From the NCBI RefSeq assembly GCF_043641665.1, contig NC_092191.1:15965501-16029500 (forward strand): DNA of 64,000 nt. The letters run 5' to 3'. The notes under the pieces are model-generated. The model did no database searches. It saw nothing but the letters and a program-made list of their open reading frames with translations, and had not been told where the DNA came from. A program made the translations under genes and the position numbers. Shown in pieces: positions 38,246 to 51,500 of the stretch. The stretch comes from Enoplosus armatus (lineage: Eukaryota > Chordata > Actinopteri > Centrarchiformes > Enoplosidae). Every line of letters starts with the position of its first letter. Within the stretch, counting starts at the first letter, position 1.

Positions 38246-41200
38246 ATGACATCCACGGCAGATCGACTGGCCCATCAGCAAGAGAGGGAACAAGGCATTG
38301 GCACCAACCAATGTGCAGTGAAGTTCTCCCACCAGGATTATGAGACTCTACGCCAGCAGTGTCTGAAGAGTGGACGCCTGTTTGAGGACAACTGCTTTCC
38401 AGCTGAGCGCAAATCACTGGGCTACAATGAGCTGGGACCATACTCATCCAAGACCAGGGGCGTGGTTTGGAAAAGACCAAAGGTAAGAAGTCAGGAGAAA
38501 CACACAACGATGAAAACATTAAAACAAGATAGTTTGTACATACTATAGTATGTAATATCAGCTTGACAGTGACTTGTCAGTGAGTATTGGATGTTTTTTT
38601 CTTTTACCCACCTGCAACTATCTGATTTGGATATTAAAGGTCAAACAAACACACTGTGCAGGTTTTTGACTGAAAAAAGCTGCTCCAGATTTTTTACTTT
38701 TGACAACAAAAGGACAATAATTTTAGGTTCCTAATTGCTCTGATAGAAACTTTACCCAAATGTGTTGGATCATAGCAATACTACTGTATGTGTGAATTCT
38801 TTTCATGGGTGTATTTTTACTTTAAAGACAGTCATCAAATCAAAATCAGTGAAGGTTATTTCCTCCTACCCTTTCAATAGTGTGATACTGGACAATCCAA
38901 GAAAATGTTTCTCAAAACTGCTCTCAAATGTTCAACTTTTTGTGATTGGTTGGTGCTCTTTATAGGAGCTGTGCTCAAACCCAAAGTTCATTGATGGTGG
39001 AGCCACAAGGACGGACATTTGCCAAGGAGGTCTCGGTAAGTGAAGGGAAAGAGGATGAGTAAATGGCTGAATGAACAGATGGACGGATGAATGATGGTGT
39101 GCTTTGGTTTTTAGAAGGGAACCACAAACTTCCCTGGTCTAAACCCTCCGCCCCTTCTGTATTGAGCTTGAAAGAAGTAATTATCACAGAGGGGGTTTGT
39201 TGGCACATGCTGTTTACGGCACTGCTGCACTGCGGTGAATGCAGCATATTGTCCAATCTCAGAGTATGTATCTGCTCTTACTGTGCAGGTGACTGCTGGC
39301 TTCTGGCTGCAATAGCCTCTCTGACTCTAGACCAGCGGATCCTGGCTCGTGTGGTGCCCCCTGGTCAGAGTTTCACCGAAGGCTATGCCGGGATATTTCA
39401 CTTCCAGGTCTGACAAAAGCCTTTCACATCTGCACACTGACCCTAACCTTCCAGTGGGCTTTTTTTCTTTTTTGTTGTCTTTTTTCCTGCCATGTCAGTT
39501 ATTTTAATGAAACCTTGCACACTGGGTACTCTAAGATACTCAAGTACAATTTGGCCAGCCAAAACAACGATCCATCTACCACCACGATCAGTCAAAATGT
39601 CAACTCACATTTTGTTCTGTAACTGTTGAATCTCAATCAGTCAAGTTCCTTATATCAAAACAAGTTCCATTAACGTATTCTGGTCAATTCATTCAACAAT
39701 AAATGAGTTAGATTAATACTTCACCATTTGTGAAAGCAAGTATCTCATATGCCTTCAAGTTGAGTCATACATAAAGACAAATTCAGCAGATTGTAGCTAA
39801 TACAACAAATAGTGTCACATGTTTCATGACAAGAGCTTCATGGCAATAGTTTAAAATAATGAAATAATGTAAATGTATGTGGTGTGGTGTGACATTATCC
39901 AAGGATCTCACAAACGTCTTGCTCATGAGTCACAGTGCAGGACAGTTGAATGAACTCGGCAGTTTAAGAAGTATTTTGACGTTGAGTTTACTGATGGGAA
40001 TATTTTCTTCTCAGTTCTGGCATTTTGGTGAGTGGTTGGATGTGGTGGTCGATGACCGTTTGCCCACCCGAGACGGAAAACTGCTGTTTGTTCACTCAGC
40101 CGAGGGTTCAGAGTTCTGGAGCGCGCTGCTGGAGAAGGCCTATGCTAAGTACGAATAGTTCCTCTTATATCTTTCACTTCATCACATTAATGCAGTTAAT
40201 ATGTGTAATATATAGTTGGTGAAGCCATTCACGTCCTCTCTGTGTCTGACAGGGTGCATGGCTGCTATGAGGCCCTGTCAGGAGGAAACACCATTGAGGG
40301 TTTTGAGGACTTCACAGGAGGAATCGCAGAAGTATACACCTTAGACAAGGCTCCACCAAAGCTCTTCCAAATCATAAAGAAGGCCCTGAGGCTGGGTTCA
40401 CTGCTGGGCTGCTCTATTGACGTAAGTCTTATTTTCATGCTGATTTGTGTGCTGATCGGCAAACAGACACAACAACAGCAGTACAGCACTGATGTCATCA
40501 GATTGAAACGTTTGTTCTTGGTGCTTTCAGATCACCAGCGCCTACGAGACAGAGGCAGTCACAGCACTCAAACTTGTCAAAGGACATGCATACTCAGTCA
40601 CTGGTGCAGAAGAGGTATACAAATGATCTAAACTGTCAACAGTAAGCTTGTTGAGGTTTTTTTGTTTTTTAGAGGCATGCAAATTACATTGCTCACTGCT
40701 GTTTTGTCTCTCAGGTTAATTTTAGAGGCAAGCTGGTTCAACTGGTTCGCGTCAGGAACCCATGGGGTCAGGTGGAGTGGACTGGGCCGTGGAGTGATGG
40801 GTAAATAATTACGTTCTAGATCCATAAACCATCAGCTACCTTTGGTTATTTCCTGGAGTTTCCCAAAAGCTTTTTTTTTTTAAATCACAATTAGATCCGG
40901 AGAATGGAACAGCGTCAGTGAGGATGAAAAATCAAAATTGAACCATGTGGCTGAAGATGGAGAGTTCTGGTAAATCCACTGTCTTTCACCTTTCATTTAT
41001 ATTACAATAAATGTAGTATTTTAGATGTTTTGTTGATGCTGTAATATGGATTGATAATCATCATCTCCTACGTCACCAAAGCAACTATCAAGGCTCAGAC
41101 TCAGGCTAGGAAAAGGGATCGGGAGTTAATGTGTAGGGAAACGACACAACATTCTTCGTTGAGAAATGTATTCCTCTCCTCAGGATGTCCTACTCAGACT

Positions 41201-44200
41201 TCATCAGGAGGTTCTCCAAGCTGGAGATCTGTAACTTGACCCCAGACACGCTCATAAGTGACGATGTGGGCCACTGGAACTACTACCAGTTTGAGGGGAT
41301 GTGGAGGATTGGATCCACCGCTGGTGGCTGCCGCAATCACACAGGTGAAAGAGACACTATGAGTATTTCTGAGCAAGAAGTCCTGTCACACTTCTTCATA
41401 TAAAGGGTTAAACTTTTCTGTGTTCCAGCCACATTCTCGTCCAACCCTCAGTTTGTGGTGCGTCTGGAGGATGTGGATGATGATCCTCTGGATGGGAAGG
41501 ATGGGTGCACCTTTCTGGTGGGGCTGATGCAAAAGGATGGACGACGGCAGAAGTGGCTTGACCGCAACCTTGAGACCATCGGCTTTGCCATTTATGAGGT
41601 ATCTCAGAATAATTTGATATTTCAAATGAAATCAGTATTCTGTATTTGGCTTTTTTATCATAACACGTGACACATTTTCTAAAATACTTTGTCTGTTTCT
41701 TTTTTTACAGGTCCCAGATCAGGTGTGTATTTGTGCTGCCAGTAATGATCCCTTACTTAAACTACTACTGAAAATTTTAATTCAAAATAGATGTCACAAG
41801 AGTACTGCTCTAATACATTGTGGATTTCTGGGTATCTGTTTGACATTCCAGTAATAAAACCCTTTTCTCCTGTGAATCTTCAGCACAAAGGCCGCAGCAA
41901 TGTTCACCTGGGTCCGGATGTCCTGCTGCGACAGAGAGCTGTGGCCATGAGCAGCAGCTTCATCAACACGCGGGAAGTGTGCGACCGCTTCAAACTTCCT
42001 CCGGGAGAATATGCCATAGTTCCCTCAACCTTCCATCCGCACAAGAATGGCAGCTTCGTTCTCAGGGTGTTCTCAGAGAAGCAGGCTGCAACTAGGTATC
42101 TGTGTTAGAGTAACATACAGACTGATTGATGTCTCCGGGGTAACGTAGACCTCAGAGCTTTAGCTTAAACAACCATCTAGTGGATAAAAGCTCAGAAGTC
42201 AGCTCCTTAAATTTACAGTCAACACTTACTGTAAATGTTGTTTTCTTGCCCGCCAGCAGAGTGTGCTCAAGCTGTGCATTTCTATTTTTTTTAGTCCACT
42301 GGAGGAGGACATTGATGCTCAAATAGAGGAGGTAAGAAGATCCACAGAATGATTAGCTGCTCTTGCATGCATTAATGTGAAATGGCTAGTTACTTTTTTC
42401 TTTCCACCTTAGTACTGAGATTGAAGGAAATATGTCACATTACATGTTAAATGCTTGTTGCTTAATACTTAACATACTGTATATTAAATTCAGCTTACAA
42501 TATTTCAAAATGCCTAAAATTTGAAGAGCCATTGGTTTTATTTGTAGTGACAAAGACTTATTAGTGTCTTTTTCTCACAGGAGGAGGTATCTGAGAGCAA
42601 TGTGGATCCTAATTTCAAGCATCTCTTCAAGCAGATTGCTGGCAGTGTGGGTAGAGCAGCGTGACAACACACAGCAAATGAAATGTGCAAACAGCTCGAA
42701 ACCTGGATTGTGAATGAAAACTCAAACTATATTGAAAACTATAATATGCATTTTTCAAACAGGACATGGAGGTGTCCGTCTTTGAGCTGGTTAAAATTTT
42801 GAACAACGTTGTCTCTCACCGTGAGTACATCGAACTCTTACATATGTTGGTGGTACATAAGAGTTGGAGCCCACTATATTTTGTCACTTTTTTACAGGGT
42901 CTGATATCAAGACAGATGGCTTCAGCCTCGAGACAGGTCGCCTTATTGTCAGTCTGCTGGATGTATCTGCTTTAAAAAATTAATTGAATGAAATTTCCTC
43001 CCATAGTTGATGTTTTGAAATTTGGGAATTGGTTGCATTATTATTAAGATGTGTGAATGATCAATTAAATGAATAACAAAAAGCTTTCCAGTTTTTCTAT
43101 AAACCTTAACATTACTCCAGAAAGATGAAAGTGACAAGCTGGGACTGATGGAATTCCACTTGCTTTGGAACAAAATCCAGAAATACCTGGTAAATGGTGA
43201 TTTTTTTCCTGTGGTTTGAAATTAGTGCTGGTCTTGTTGGAACACCGGTCTGTATCTTTTAATGTGACGCGTGCGTGCCTGGCTCCTAAAGGAGATCTTC
43301 AAGAATCACGACATGGACAACTCTGGCACCATGAGCTCCCACGAGATGAGAGGCGCTGCCACTGAAGCAGGTAACAAACACCAAATATCCGCATCGAACA
43401 GTTTCACACTGAAACGAGTGGTTGTAAATTCTGGCAGTCTGTTCATCTCTGCTGCATTTGTTCTTTGGCTAAATGTCTTAACTATAATTAGCAGGACTGC
43501 TTTAAGTAAGTAGTACGTGGCATGGCTTGCAATTCAGGGATAATATTTGCTTTCCTGATAAGAATTAATTCTAAATATTTAGACATGTTACCTGCAGACT
43601 TTAGCTATCTTTGAACATGAGTATGCCACTATAGTTGACACACATTAAGTTATGAGACATATTAGAAATAGGCGTGCCTGTGACACGCTTTGTAAACATT
43701 GTACTTTATCTACCTTGCTCATTTTTATGGGCTTATTTTTATGGATTGCATCTGACCACTAAACCCTGCAGCTGAAGGCAGTTGCTGGCAGACTGGATGA
43801 GCCAGTTAGAGGACTTCCTCCCTGCTCTCAGATTTCTTTCATGTATACTTTGTCATAGGAACAAAACAAGCATGGGCGAGGCTGTGTAACAATACCCTTC
43901 CATTGTCACCCTGCTAATATGTGGCACCTTTTTAAAAACTAAACCTCCCCAGGATCAGAAATAATCCACATCTATGAAACTGACCCTACAAGCTAACAGG
44001 AGATGATGCTAAGTGACAGCTATGTCCCCCCCCCCCTCCAGGTTTCAACATCAACAGTGCTGTGCTGCAGGCCATCGTCAGTCGTTATGCTGATGCTCAG
44101 TATGCCATAGACTTTGACAGTTTTGTAGGCTGTCTCATTAAACTGGAAATGCTCTTCAGTAAGTGTCCGCAAACACAACAATGTCACTTCAGTATATCTC

Positions 44201-44441
44201 ATATTGATCTGTTTGATCTGAAGGCTGTGGCATGTTCACATTACCAGTATCTCTATTTTCTGCCTCTCCACCAGAAATGTTTAAAGCTCTGGAAAGAGCT
44301 GACTCAGGGAAGATTGAGCTGGATATGCAACAGGTGTGTGAGAGAATAACAACTGCTGCCTTGTCTGCCTTTCTAATTCAGCTTCAGCTTGTTAAATAAT
44401 CTCGTTTCCTCTTACAGTGGCTGTGCCTGGCGATCTACTAA
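38246..44441 (+). CDS. Calpain B: classical calpain catalytic subunit (CAPN2/CAPN8-related paralogue)
   Basis: Calcium-activated cysteine protease, 700 aa, same length as human CAPN2. Exons: 38246-38482, 38966-39035, 39289-39407, 40015-40148, 40253-40421, 40531-40614, 40715-40800, 40895-40969, 41184-41344, 41429-41598, 41711-41722, 41884-42095, 42295-42331, 42581-42646, 42763-42820, 42898-42962, 43121-43189, 43292-43370, 44042-44158, 44275-44333, 44418-44441. Catalytic Cys105 (GDCWLLAA), His262 (GHAYSVT) and Asn286 (RNPWG) are intact. It starts [12 protein letters not shown] and ends WLCLAIY. Odd points: the EF-hand loop at exon 17 reads [12 protein letters not shown] instead of DxDGSG; the CBSW stretch usually rich in Arg-Lys (RRRKMGEDM in C) is [11 protein letters not shown]; and the C2-like region has [15 protein letters not shown]. 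It looks functional but fast-evolving. It could be the gene teleost annotations call capn8 or a capn2 copy; I cannot decide. Confidence 0.92.
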
Positions 44442-44663
44442 CTGTGGGAGACAAGCAAGGACCCCTTTGTGATATCTGCTGGAAGAGAAAGCTCAATCAA
44501 TTAGCAATAGATTCATTTCATGCACAAAAAACATTCCATTATTCCAGGTTTGAAATAAATCCTTTTTTTTTTCTTTTTTTGTTGTGCAGTAGGGAAAAAT
44601 GTGTCTTATTAGTTGGTGTTTTTGCTATTTCAGCTGTTGCAAAATTTCTGTCAAATGATAGAA

Positions 44664-44669
44664 AATAAA
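44664..44669 (+). terminator. Calpain B poly(A) signal
   Basis: AATAAA 223 bases after the stop, followed by G-containing sequence. It lies only 506 bases before the calpain C ATG. Confidence 0.75.
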
Positions 44670-45107
44670 GAAACTTAGAAACTATGGCCTCTGGACTATC
44701 AGGATTTATAAAATATTGCACCGATCACTCAAATGAAATGGTTGAAATAGTCTGAGATATAGCAGATGTAATATTCATGTAGTCTGTGCCTCTGTTTGTC
44801 TTCACTATTTATGATTGTTGGTAAGAAATGATGAATGCAAAGACAGTAACTGTGGCACTTGGTAGGGCCAAATGAGATAGAAATATTATTGAGATTTAAT
44901 TCCCACTGATCAGATATTTTGTGTATCAGCACATATTTTACTTATCCATCCATGTGGGCCACATCTGGACTCATCATTGGCGTTCATCAAAGCCAGATGA
45001 AAAGTAGGCTGGGAGAAACAGGTGAGCCAGAGCAAGTTTGCTGTCTGGTATGAATAAAACAGGGTGTGGAGACAGTTGAGCTGCACATTCAACAGAGCCT
45101 GTCTAAC

Positions 45108-45125
45108 CACACACACACACACACA
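45108..45125. repeat. Short (CA)n in calpain C 5' leader
   Basis: Nine CA units about 50 bases before the calpain C ATG. Confidence 0.9.
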
Positions 45126-45174
45126 GTGGGACAGAGTCGCAGACAGACAGAAAGTCTTACAATCTTCATTTAAA

Positions 45175-46122
45175 ATGTCCGGCATTGCGGCTAAACTTCA
45201 GCACAACCGGGAGAGATCACATGGAATTGGATCCAACTCTCATGCAGTGAAATACCTCAACCAGGACTTTGAGTCGCTGAGGAGAAGCTGCCTGGAGAGG
45301 GGGCAGCTGTTTCAGGATGAGAGCTTTGAGCCTCTGCCCTCGTCCTTAGGCTACAATGAACTTGGACCAAATTCCCACAAAGTTCGGGGCATCACCTGGA
45401 AAAGACCCAGGGTGGGTACAGTAGGCACACAGTAACATCTTCTGAATGTACAGGCTGGGGGCACGTGGCTGCAGTTATTTTACATGCCCGAAAAGTATAA
45501 CTCCTGCCCTTAACATTTAAAATATTAATCTATTATTCAAAACTGGAAATTGAAGACAGAATTTTACCTTTGTGCATCATAGACAGCATAATGTGTATTT
45601 GAGTATATCTTATTTGAATGAAAAGTTTTGTATACGTTTGTAATATTTTTGTCGTATCCTCTTTTCCATTTGAGAAGTCACTCAACAAGGTTCACACTTT
45701 ATAATTAATAGATAATTGCTGCTGTGTGTACGTTTATTCTGCTTATCCACATACCAAATTGTTGAGGTTTTATCTTGAACTTATCAAACAATATGCTGCT
45801 TGTTATTATGAAAAACTTATATGTCAAACTGTAAACTGCAGCTTTCTTCGTAATGTTTGCATTACACCACATTTGTATGGGTGTGATCCAATGTGTTTTC
45901 CATTGAGTCTGCATGTAAAGTGGACATTGTTTTCCTGCAGTGTGTCTGGACCCATTTTATATATCAGAGGCCAAATAGAAAGTGCTGATGTGAGGAAGCA
46001 TTGCATTTGACTCGATCTCTTTTTTTCCCCTCAGGAATTGTGTTCCAATCCACAATTCATAGTTGAAAATGCGACCAGGACTGATATTTGTCAAGGAGCA
46101 CTTGGTGAGACACACACACACT

Positions 46123-46167
<45 letters not shown>

Positions 46168-48485
46168 ACCCACACATTCACACAAGGCTGTTTTTTCCTT
46201 TTAAAACGGACCTACTCTAATTACTTTGTTTTGGTTGTTGTGTGCACCAATTATGTGGTTGTAGCTACACCCACAGGTGGGATTTCACTATTTATTCAAT
46301 GACACACACTTGAGTTAACTTGATGCCTCTGTACCTGATGACGAGCCAACCCGGGCTCGAAGCATTATAGTCTTTCTAAATGAATTAAACAAAGGGGAGC
46401 CTTCGACAGTGTTGCAAGCTCTTGTGAAACAGACACCCATAAAGGACCTTTTGTTATTTTCCTATCGAATCCCATTCAAATGCATTCTGATGGCATAATT
46501 AGATATTTACAGTGTTTTACAAAGTTTTACAGTTTCCATCCTCTGCAATTTGAATGAATGATTTTGCATGCTTATCTTAGAGTTGGCAGATGTAATTAAA
46601 ATAACACACTGATGTAGCTCTGCTCATGTTGAATCCTCAGACACTGTTACTGTTTCAGTATCATCTTGCTTAGTTTCATCTCTGGAAACTGTCTTTTGTA
46701 ACATTTAATTAAAACCCAAACCTTGTAACTCTTCGTAAATGCCTGTGCACTGACATCAGCTGTCACTGTGTACAAAACATCTTGCAACAGCTCCGTCACT
46801 CTTCTCTGTCTACGCCCAGTCTGGCAGGATGCATACATAGGAGGGTGAGACAGAGTTGTTTGTTGCTGATCTGCAATGAGAGACGAGACAATAGCCATGA
46901 CCTTGCACAACTGAGGTGTATGTGCAAACAAACAGCATACCTAGTGTGTTTTGGAGATGTGTCACAATGCCAAAATTATACTAACATGTGAGAACTTGAA
47001 GTCTTCTGGGTGGTGTTGTTGGGTTTTACACAGGAGTTCCCTTTATTTTAACACTGTCAACTTGTGTTCAGGTGACTGCTGGCTCCTGGCAGCTATCGCA
47101 TCCTTGACTCTCAACAAACAGGTTTTGTCTCGTGTTGTCCCCCACAATCAGAGCTTTGAGGAGAACTATGCTGGCATCTTTCACTTTGAAGTACGGTACT
47201 TAAACACACACCACATCCTCGTTCTTTTAGAGCTGGAGTGGCTTAAACAGGTTGTATTTCACTAATTGTGTCTTCTCTGTGGCTCTCAGTTCTGGCAGTT
47301 TGGCGAGTGGGTGGACGTGGTGGTGGATGACCGCTTGCCTACCAGAGATGGAAAGCTGCTGTTTGTTCACTCAGAAGAGGGTTCAGAGTTTTGGAGCGCG
47401 CTGCTGGAGAAGGCCTATGCCAAGTATGGAAGGATCGAACATCTGGATACCTTTCTGTTTCTTTCAGTCTCTCCTTTTCTGGTCTAGTCATTCATGAACC
47501 CCTTTTCCCTTTAGGGTAAATGGATGCTACGAGGCCCTCTCTGGAGGCAGCACCACTGAGGGTTTCGAGGACTTCACCGGAGGCATTGCTGAGAGGCATG
47601 ATCTGAACAAGGCAGATCCCCACCTCTTCAAAATTATTAAGAAGGCCTTGGACAGAGGCTCCCTTCTGGGATGCTCCATTGATGTTTGTTTGAGCTTTTT
47701 GTTTCACTCTCATGTACTCATGTTGGTATCCTCGTCCTGGTATCTGGTAGTTTTTACCTCACAAGCTTTTCCTCTCCATGCCAGATTACCAGCTCAGCCG
47801 ACTCAGAAGCTGTCACATATCGCAAGCTGGTGAAGGGCCACGCCTACTCGGTGACAGGAGCGGAGCAGGTGAGGAAATGTTTGTGCCTGTGTACATATCA
47901 GACAGATCATCCAGGTCGAGGTGAAGCTGCAGTGGCTACCATGTATGCTGTATACTGTAATAGATGTTACAATTTGGTTAACAGTGGTATGATTTATTTG
48001 CTGGTTTTACCACTTTTTTAGTTGAGAGTGATTGACACCTATATTCTGTGTCAGGTGGAGTACAGAGGAGACATGGTGCAGCTGATCAGGATTAGAAACC
48101 CATGGGGTGAGGTGGAGTGGAATGGAGACTGGAGTGACAAGTAAGTATTGTGCACTTCTGGGTGAGTTTTAAGGGCAGGAAATGCAATGAATGTGCTCAT
48201 ATTAGCACTAAGTAATTTGCTCTAGTGGTTATCATTGGCAGCTACTCCAGAGTACTACTCTAGTTTTTAGCCACAATAGCGACAAGTGGCTCCAGGGATG
48301 CTGATGTAGGTCAGTCGGTGAGTCCACTACTTTGGTCCAGACTGAAAAATTGAAAGAACTATTAGATGGACTGCCATGTAATTTTGTACAGAAAAATCAT
48401 GGTCCCCGGAGGATGACACCTTATGACGTCAGTGATAATATAACTGAACTGCTACAGTAACAGGGAACATATCGATTATATATAC

Positions 48486-48517
<32 letters not shown>

Positions 48518-51500
48518 GTATATATAAAATGTGGGCTTTTTCCAATTTTCTGACTAAAATATGGAACAGAGGTTTAAACAGAAGTAATTGTTGATAAAAT
48601 CTCAAGGCTTTGGTCATACAGGCTGTAGAGATTTTGACAAATGACAACTACATTTTTTAATTAGATTTTAATCTAATCTAACTGCTTCTCATAAATAGGC
48701 TTTCCCAATTATGCCTCTTGTGTTGTTCATAAGACGACCAAGCCTAGATCCTTTGTTTGGACAAGGGTTATTAAGTGTGCGTGTGTTTCTGTCATGCATG
48801 TAACACACAGAGACATACACACCCAGTGGAATGGCTGGTAAATCCTGAAGTAAAAATGGCTGTCACACAAACTCTGGCTTTAAAGCTTATTCTGGTGTGA
48901 GAGGTGTAGGTGGAGTGTGTGACATACAGTTAGGTGCAGGTCTGTAATCTTCCATGTTTTATCCTCATCACACAGTCTGTTTCTAACTAAGGAAGTATTG
49001 CCACTTTTTTTTCTAGTTCTTCTCAGTGGAAATATGTGAGTGACGAGGCCCGGGCAAGGCTAACCAACCGCTCTGAGGATGGGGAGTTCTGGTAAACCAC
49101 GCTGATACTGTTTTTCTTCTTCCTCTCGGTTCCCAGTGCTGATATACTCTTATTTTATTGATTCTCCAGTGAGAGCATTAAACGAGACAGTTTCTGTTTT
49201 TTTATTTTCCTCGTACTGTTTTGTCCACAGGATGTCATTTTCCGACTTCCTGCGCCAATATTCTCGCCTTGAGATCTGCAACCTCACCCCTGATGCGCTC
49301 ACCGGCGATGAGTACAAGAAATGGGCAGAGTCAGAGTTTGAAGACACGTGGAGAAGGGGCGTGTCAGCTGGTGGCTGCAGAAACTATCCAAGTACAGCCA
49401 CTTTCACAATCTTCCCTCCAGATTTGAATCCAGCACTGGTATCTTGGCTGCTGCAACACAGTTGATAAGCTCCTTGCTTCCCTTCCCAGACTCCTTCTGG
49501 ATGAATCCTCAGTTTGTCATAAAACTGGACGAGGTGGATGATGACCCTGATGATGGTGAGGAGGGCTGCACCTTCATCGTGGGCTTAATGCAGAAGAACA
49601 GGCGCCGCAGGAGGAAAATGGGGGAGGACATGGAGACCATTGGCTTTGCCATCTATGAGGTAAGGGGCTGAGTGATAATACTTGCTTCAGCAGAGATTGT
49701 ATTTGCAACATTTGCACCTATTCTGACATTTGATCTTTTTGTCTTTTTCTAGCTGCCTGAGGAGGTTTGTATACAAAGACAAAGACACTTCATGAACATG
49801 TTGCTGAGCACTCATTTTTCATGAAGGTTGAGTATTCAAAAGAAGTTGTAGCATTATTGTTACATTTTCGGTCCTGAAACTTTCTCAAGCTGTAATGCAG
49901 ATATTACCACAATATAAAAAAGTGGGAGGTCAGAGGAAAGGTATAGGGTGCCCTCATGTGACCGTACTGCATGTGTGTCATTTTCCAGTACTCTGGCAAA
50001 AGGCAAGTGCACCTGAAGAAAAACTTCTTCCTGCGCAACTGTTCAGCAGCGCGCTCCGAGACCTTCATCAACCTGCGAGAGGTATGCAACCACTTCTGTC
50101 TTCCCCCCGGAGAATACCTCATCATCCCCTCCACCTTTCAGCCCGACAAGAACGCAGACTTTTATGTGAGGGTCTTCTCTGAGAAACAGGCTGATTTCCA
50201 GTAGGTCCCTTTCATAAATAAGTGCAATTTCATAATGACAAACAGTGTTGATAATCATAGCAAAAATGATTATAACTTTGACTTCTTGCTGCTTTTAGGG
50301 AGATTGATGATCCTGTAGAATGCCATGTTGAGCAGGTAAAACCATATTCCTTGATATATATGCTTTTGAAGATTTTTATTGATATTTGTATTTTGACAAA
50401 GAAGAAAAAAAATATTACTTTGTCTTCTCTAGATTGATGTTGATGAAGACGACATCAGTGACAGATTCAAGAGACTGTTTGGACAGCTCGCCGGACATGT
50501 AAGTATGACAACAATTTGAGACATTCTTTTGATCATTGTTCTTACGATCTACAAAGTGTCTGTGTCATATGCTTCTTAGGATGTGGAGATTTCTGCATTC
50601 GAGCTGCAGAGAATCCTCAACCGAGTGATGATGAAGAGTATGAGAAATTATTTCCTTCTCCTCTTTCAGGCAAGTTCAGTATGTGCATTTATGTGTACCT
50701 GACACTCACAGCAACATTTGTGTATCTGTGTTTTATTCATTTTCAGGAAGTGACATCAAAACCAGTGGGTTTAGTCTGGAGACTTGCCGCAACATGATCA
50801 ATCTGCTGGATGTATCCTTCGTTTCTATCCTTAGTTATGTCCAAGGATAAAACTATTAACCTCTTAACATCCTATTTTATTTCCCCTTAAATAGCTTTCA
50901 AGGAATAGTGTGACATTTTGGGAAATACACTTTATAGGCTTTCTTGCCAAAGTTAGATGAGAGCAGACGGTTAGCTTAACTTAACATAAAGTCCGAAAAC
51001 AGGTGGGCTATTTCTTGGCCTGGTGCAGTGACTTTCTTCAGTGTCCTCAAAAATATTTTTTATTTAGCATACAGACATGAAAGTGGTATAAAGTTTCTTA
51101 TCTATCTCTTGGCAAGAAAGTGGATAAGCATATTTCCCCAAATGTCAAACTATTCCATTAAGACTAGAAAATCACTTGATTCCTCACTGTCTGACAGTAT
51201 TTTTTGTATTAGCATTTTCCAACTTTTCATTGACATTATATAATGTTCACACTGAATGAAATAATCAACCAAAAACTCCATCCATTTCCATCAAATTGTG
51301 CTTTATTTTATACATATTTTCCCCAAGTTAAGCTGGACATAATTGTTAGAAACCACTACAACACATCATGAGTTTACTGACTGACTGACTAACCAACCAG
51401 CAACCTCTATGCCTGACACATTACTCCATGTTGAGCATGTTACAATTTTCCTTGACATACTCTTCAAAGAAAGATGGAAGCGGCAAGCTGGGACTGGTAG

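Noticed and set aside
38246..44441. Possibility that calpain B is a decaying pseudogene because of its odd EF-hand
   Set aside because: No frameshift, stop or broken splice site was found; exon lengths match C exactly, and the TATA box and poly(A) signal are intact.
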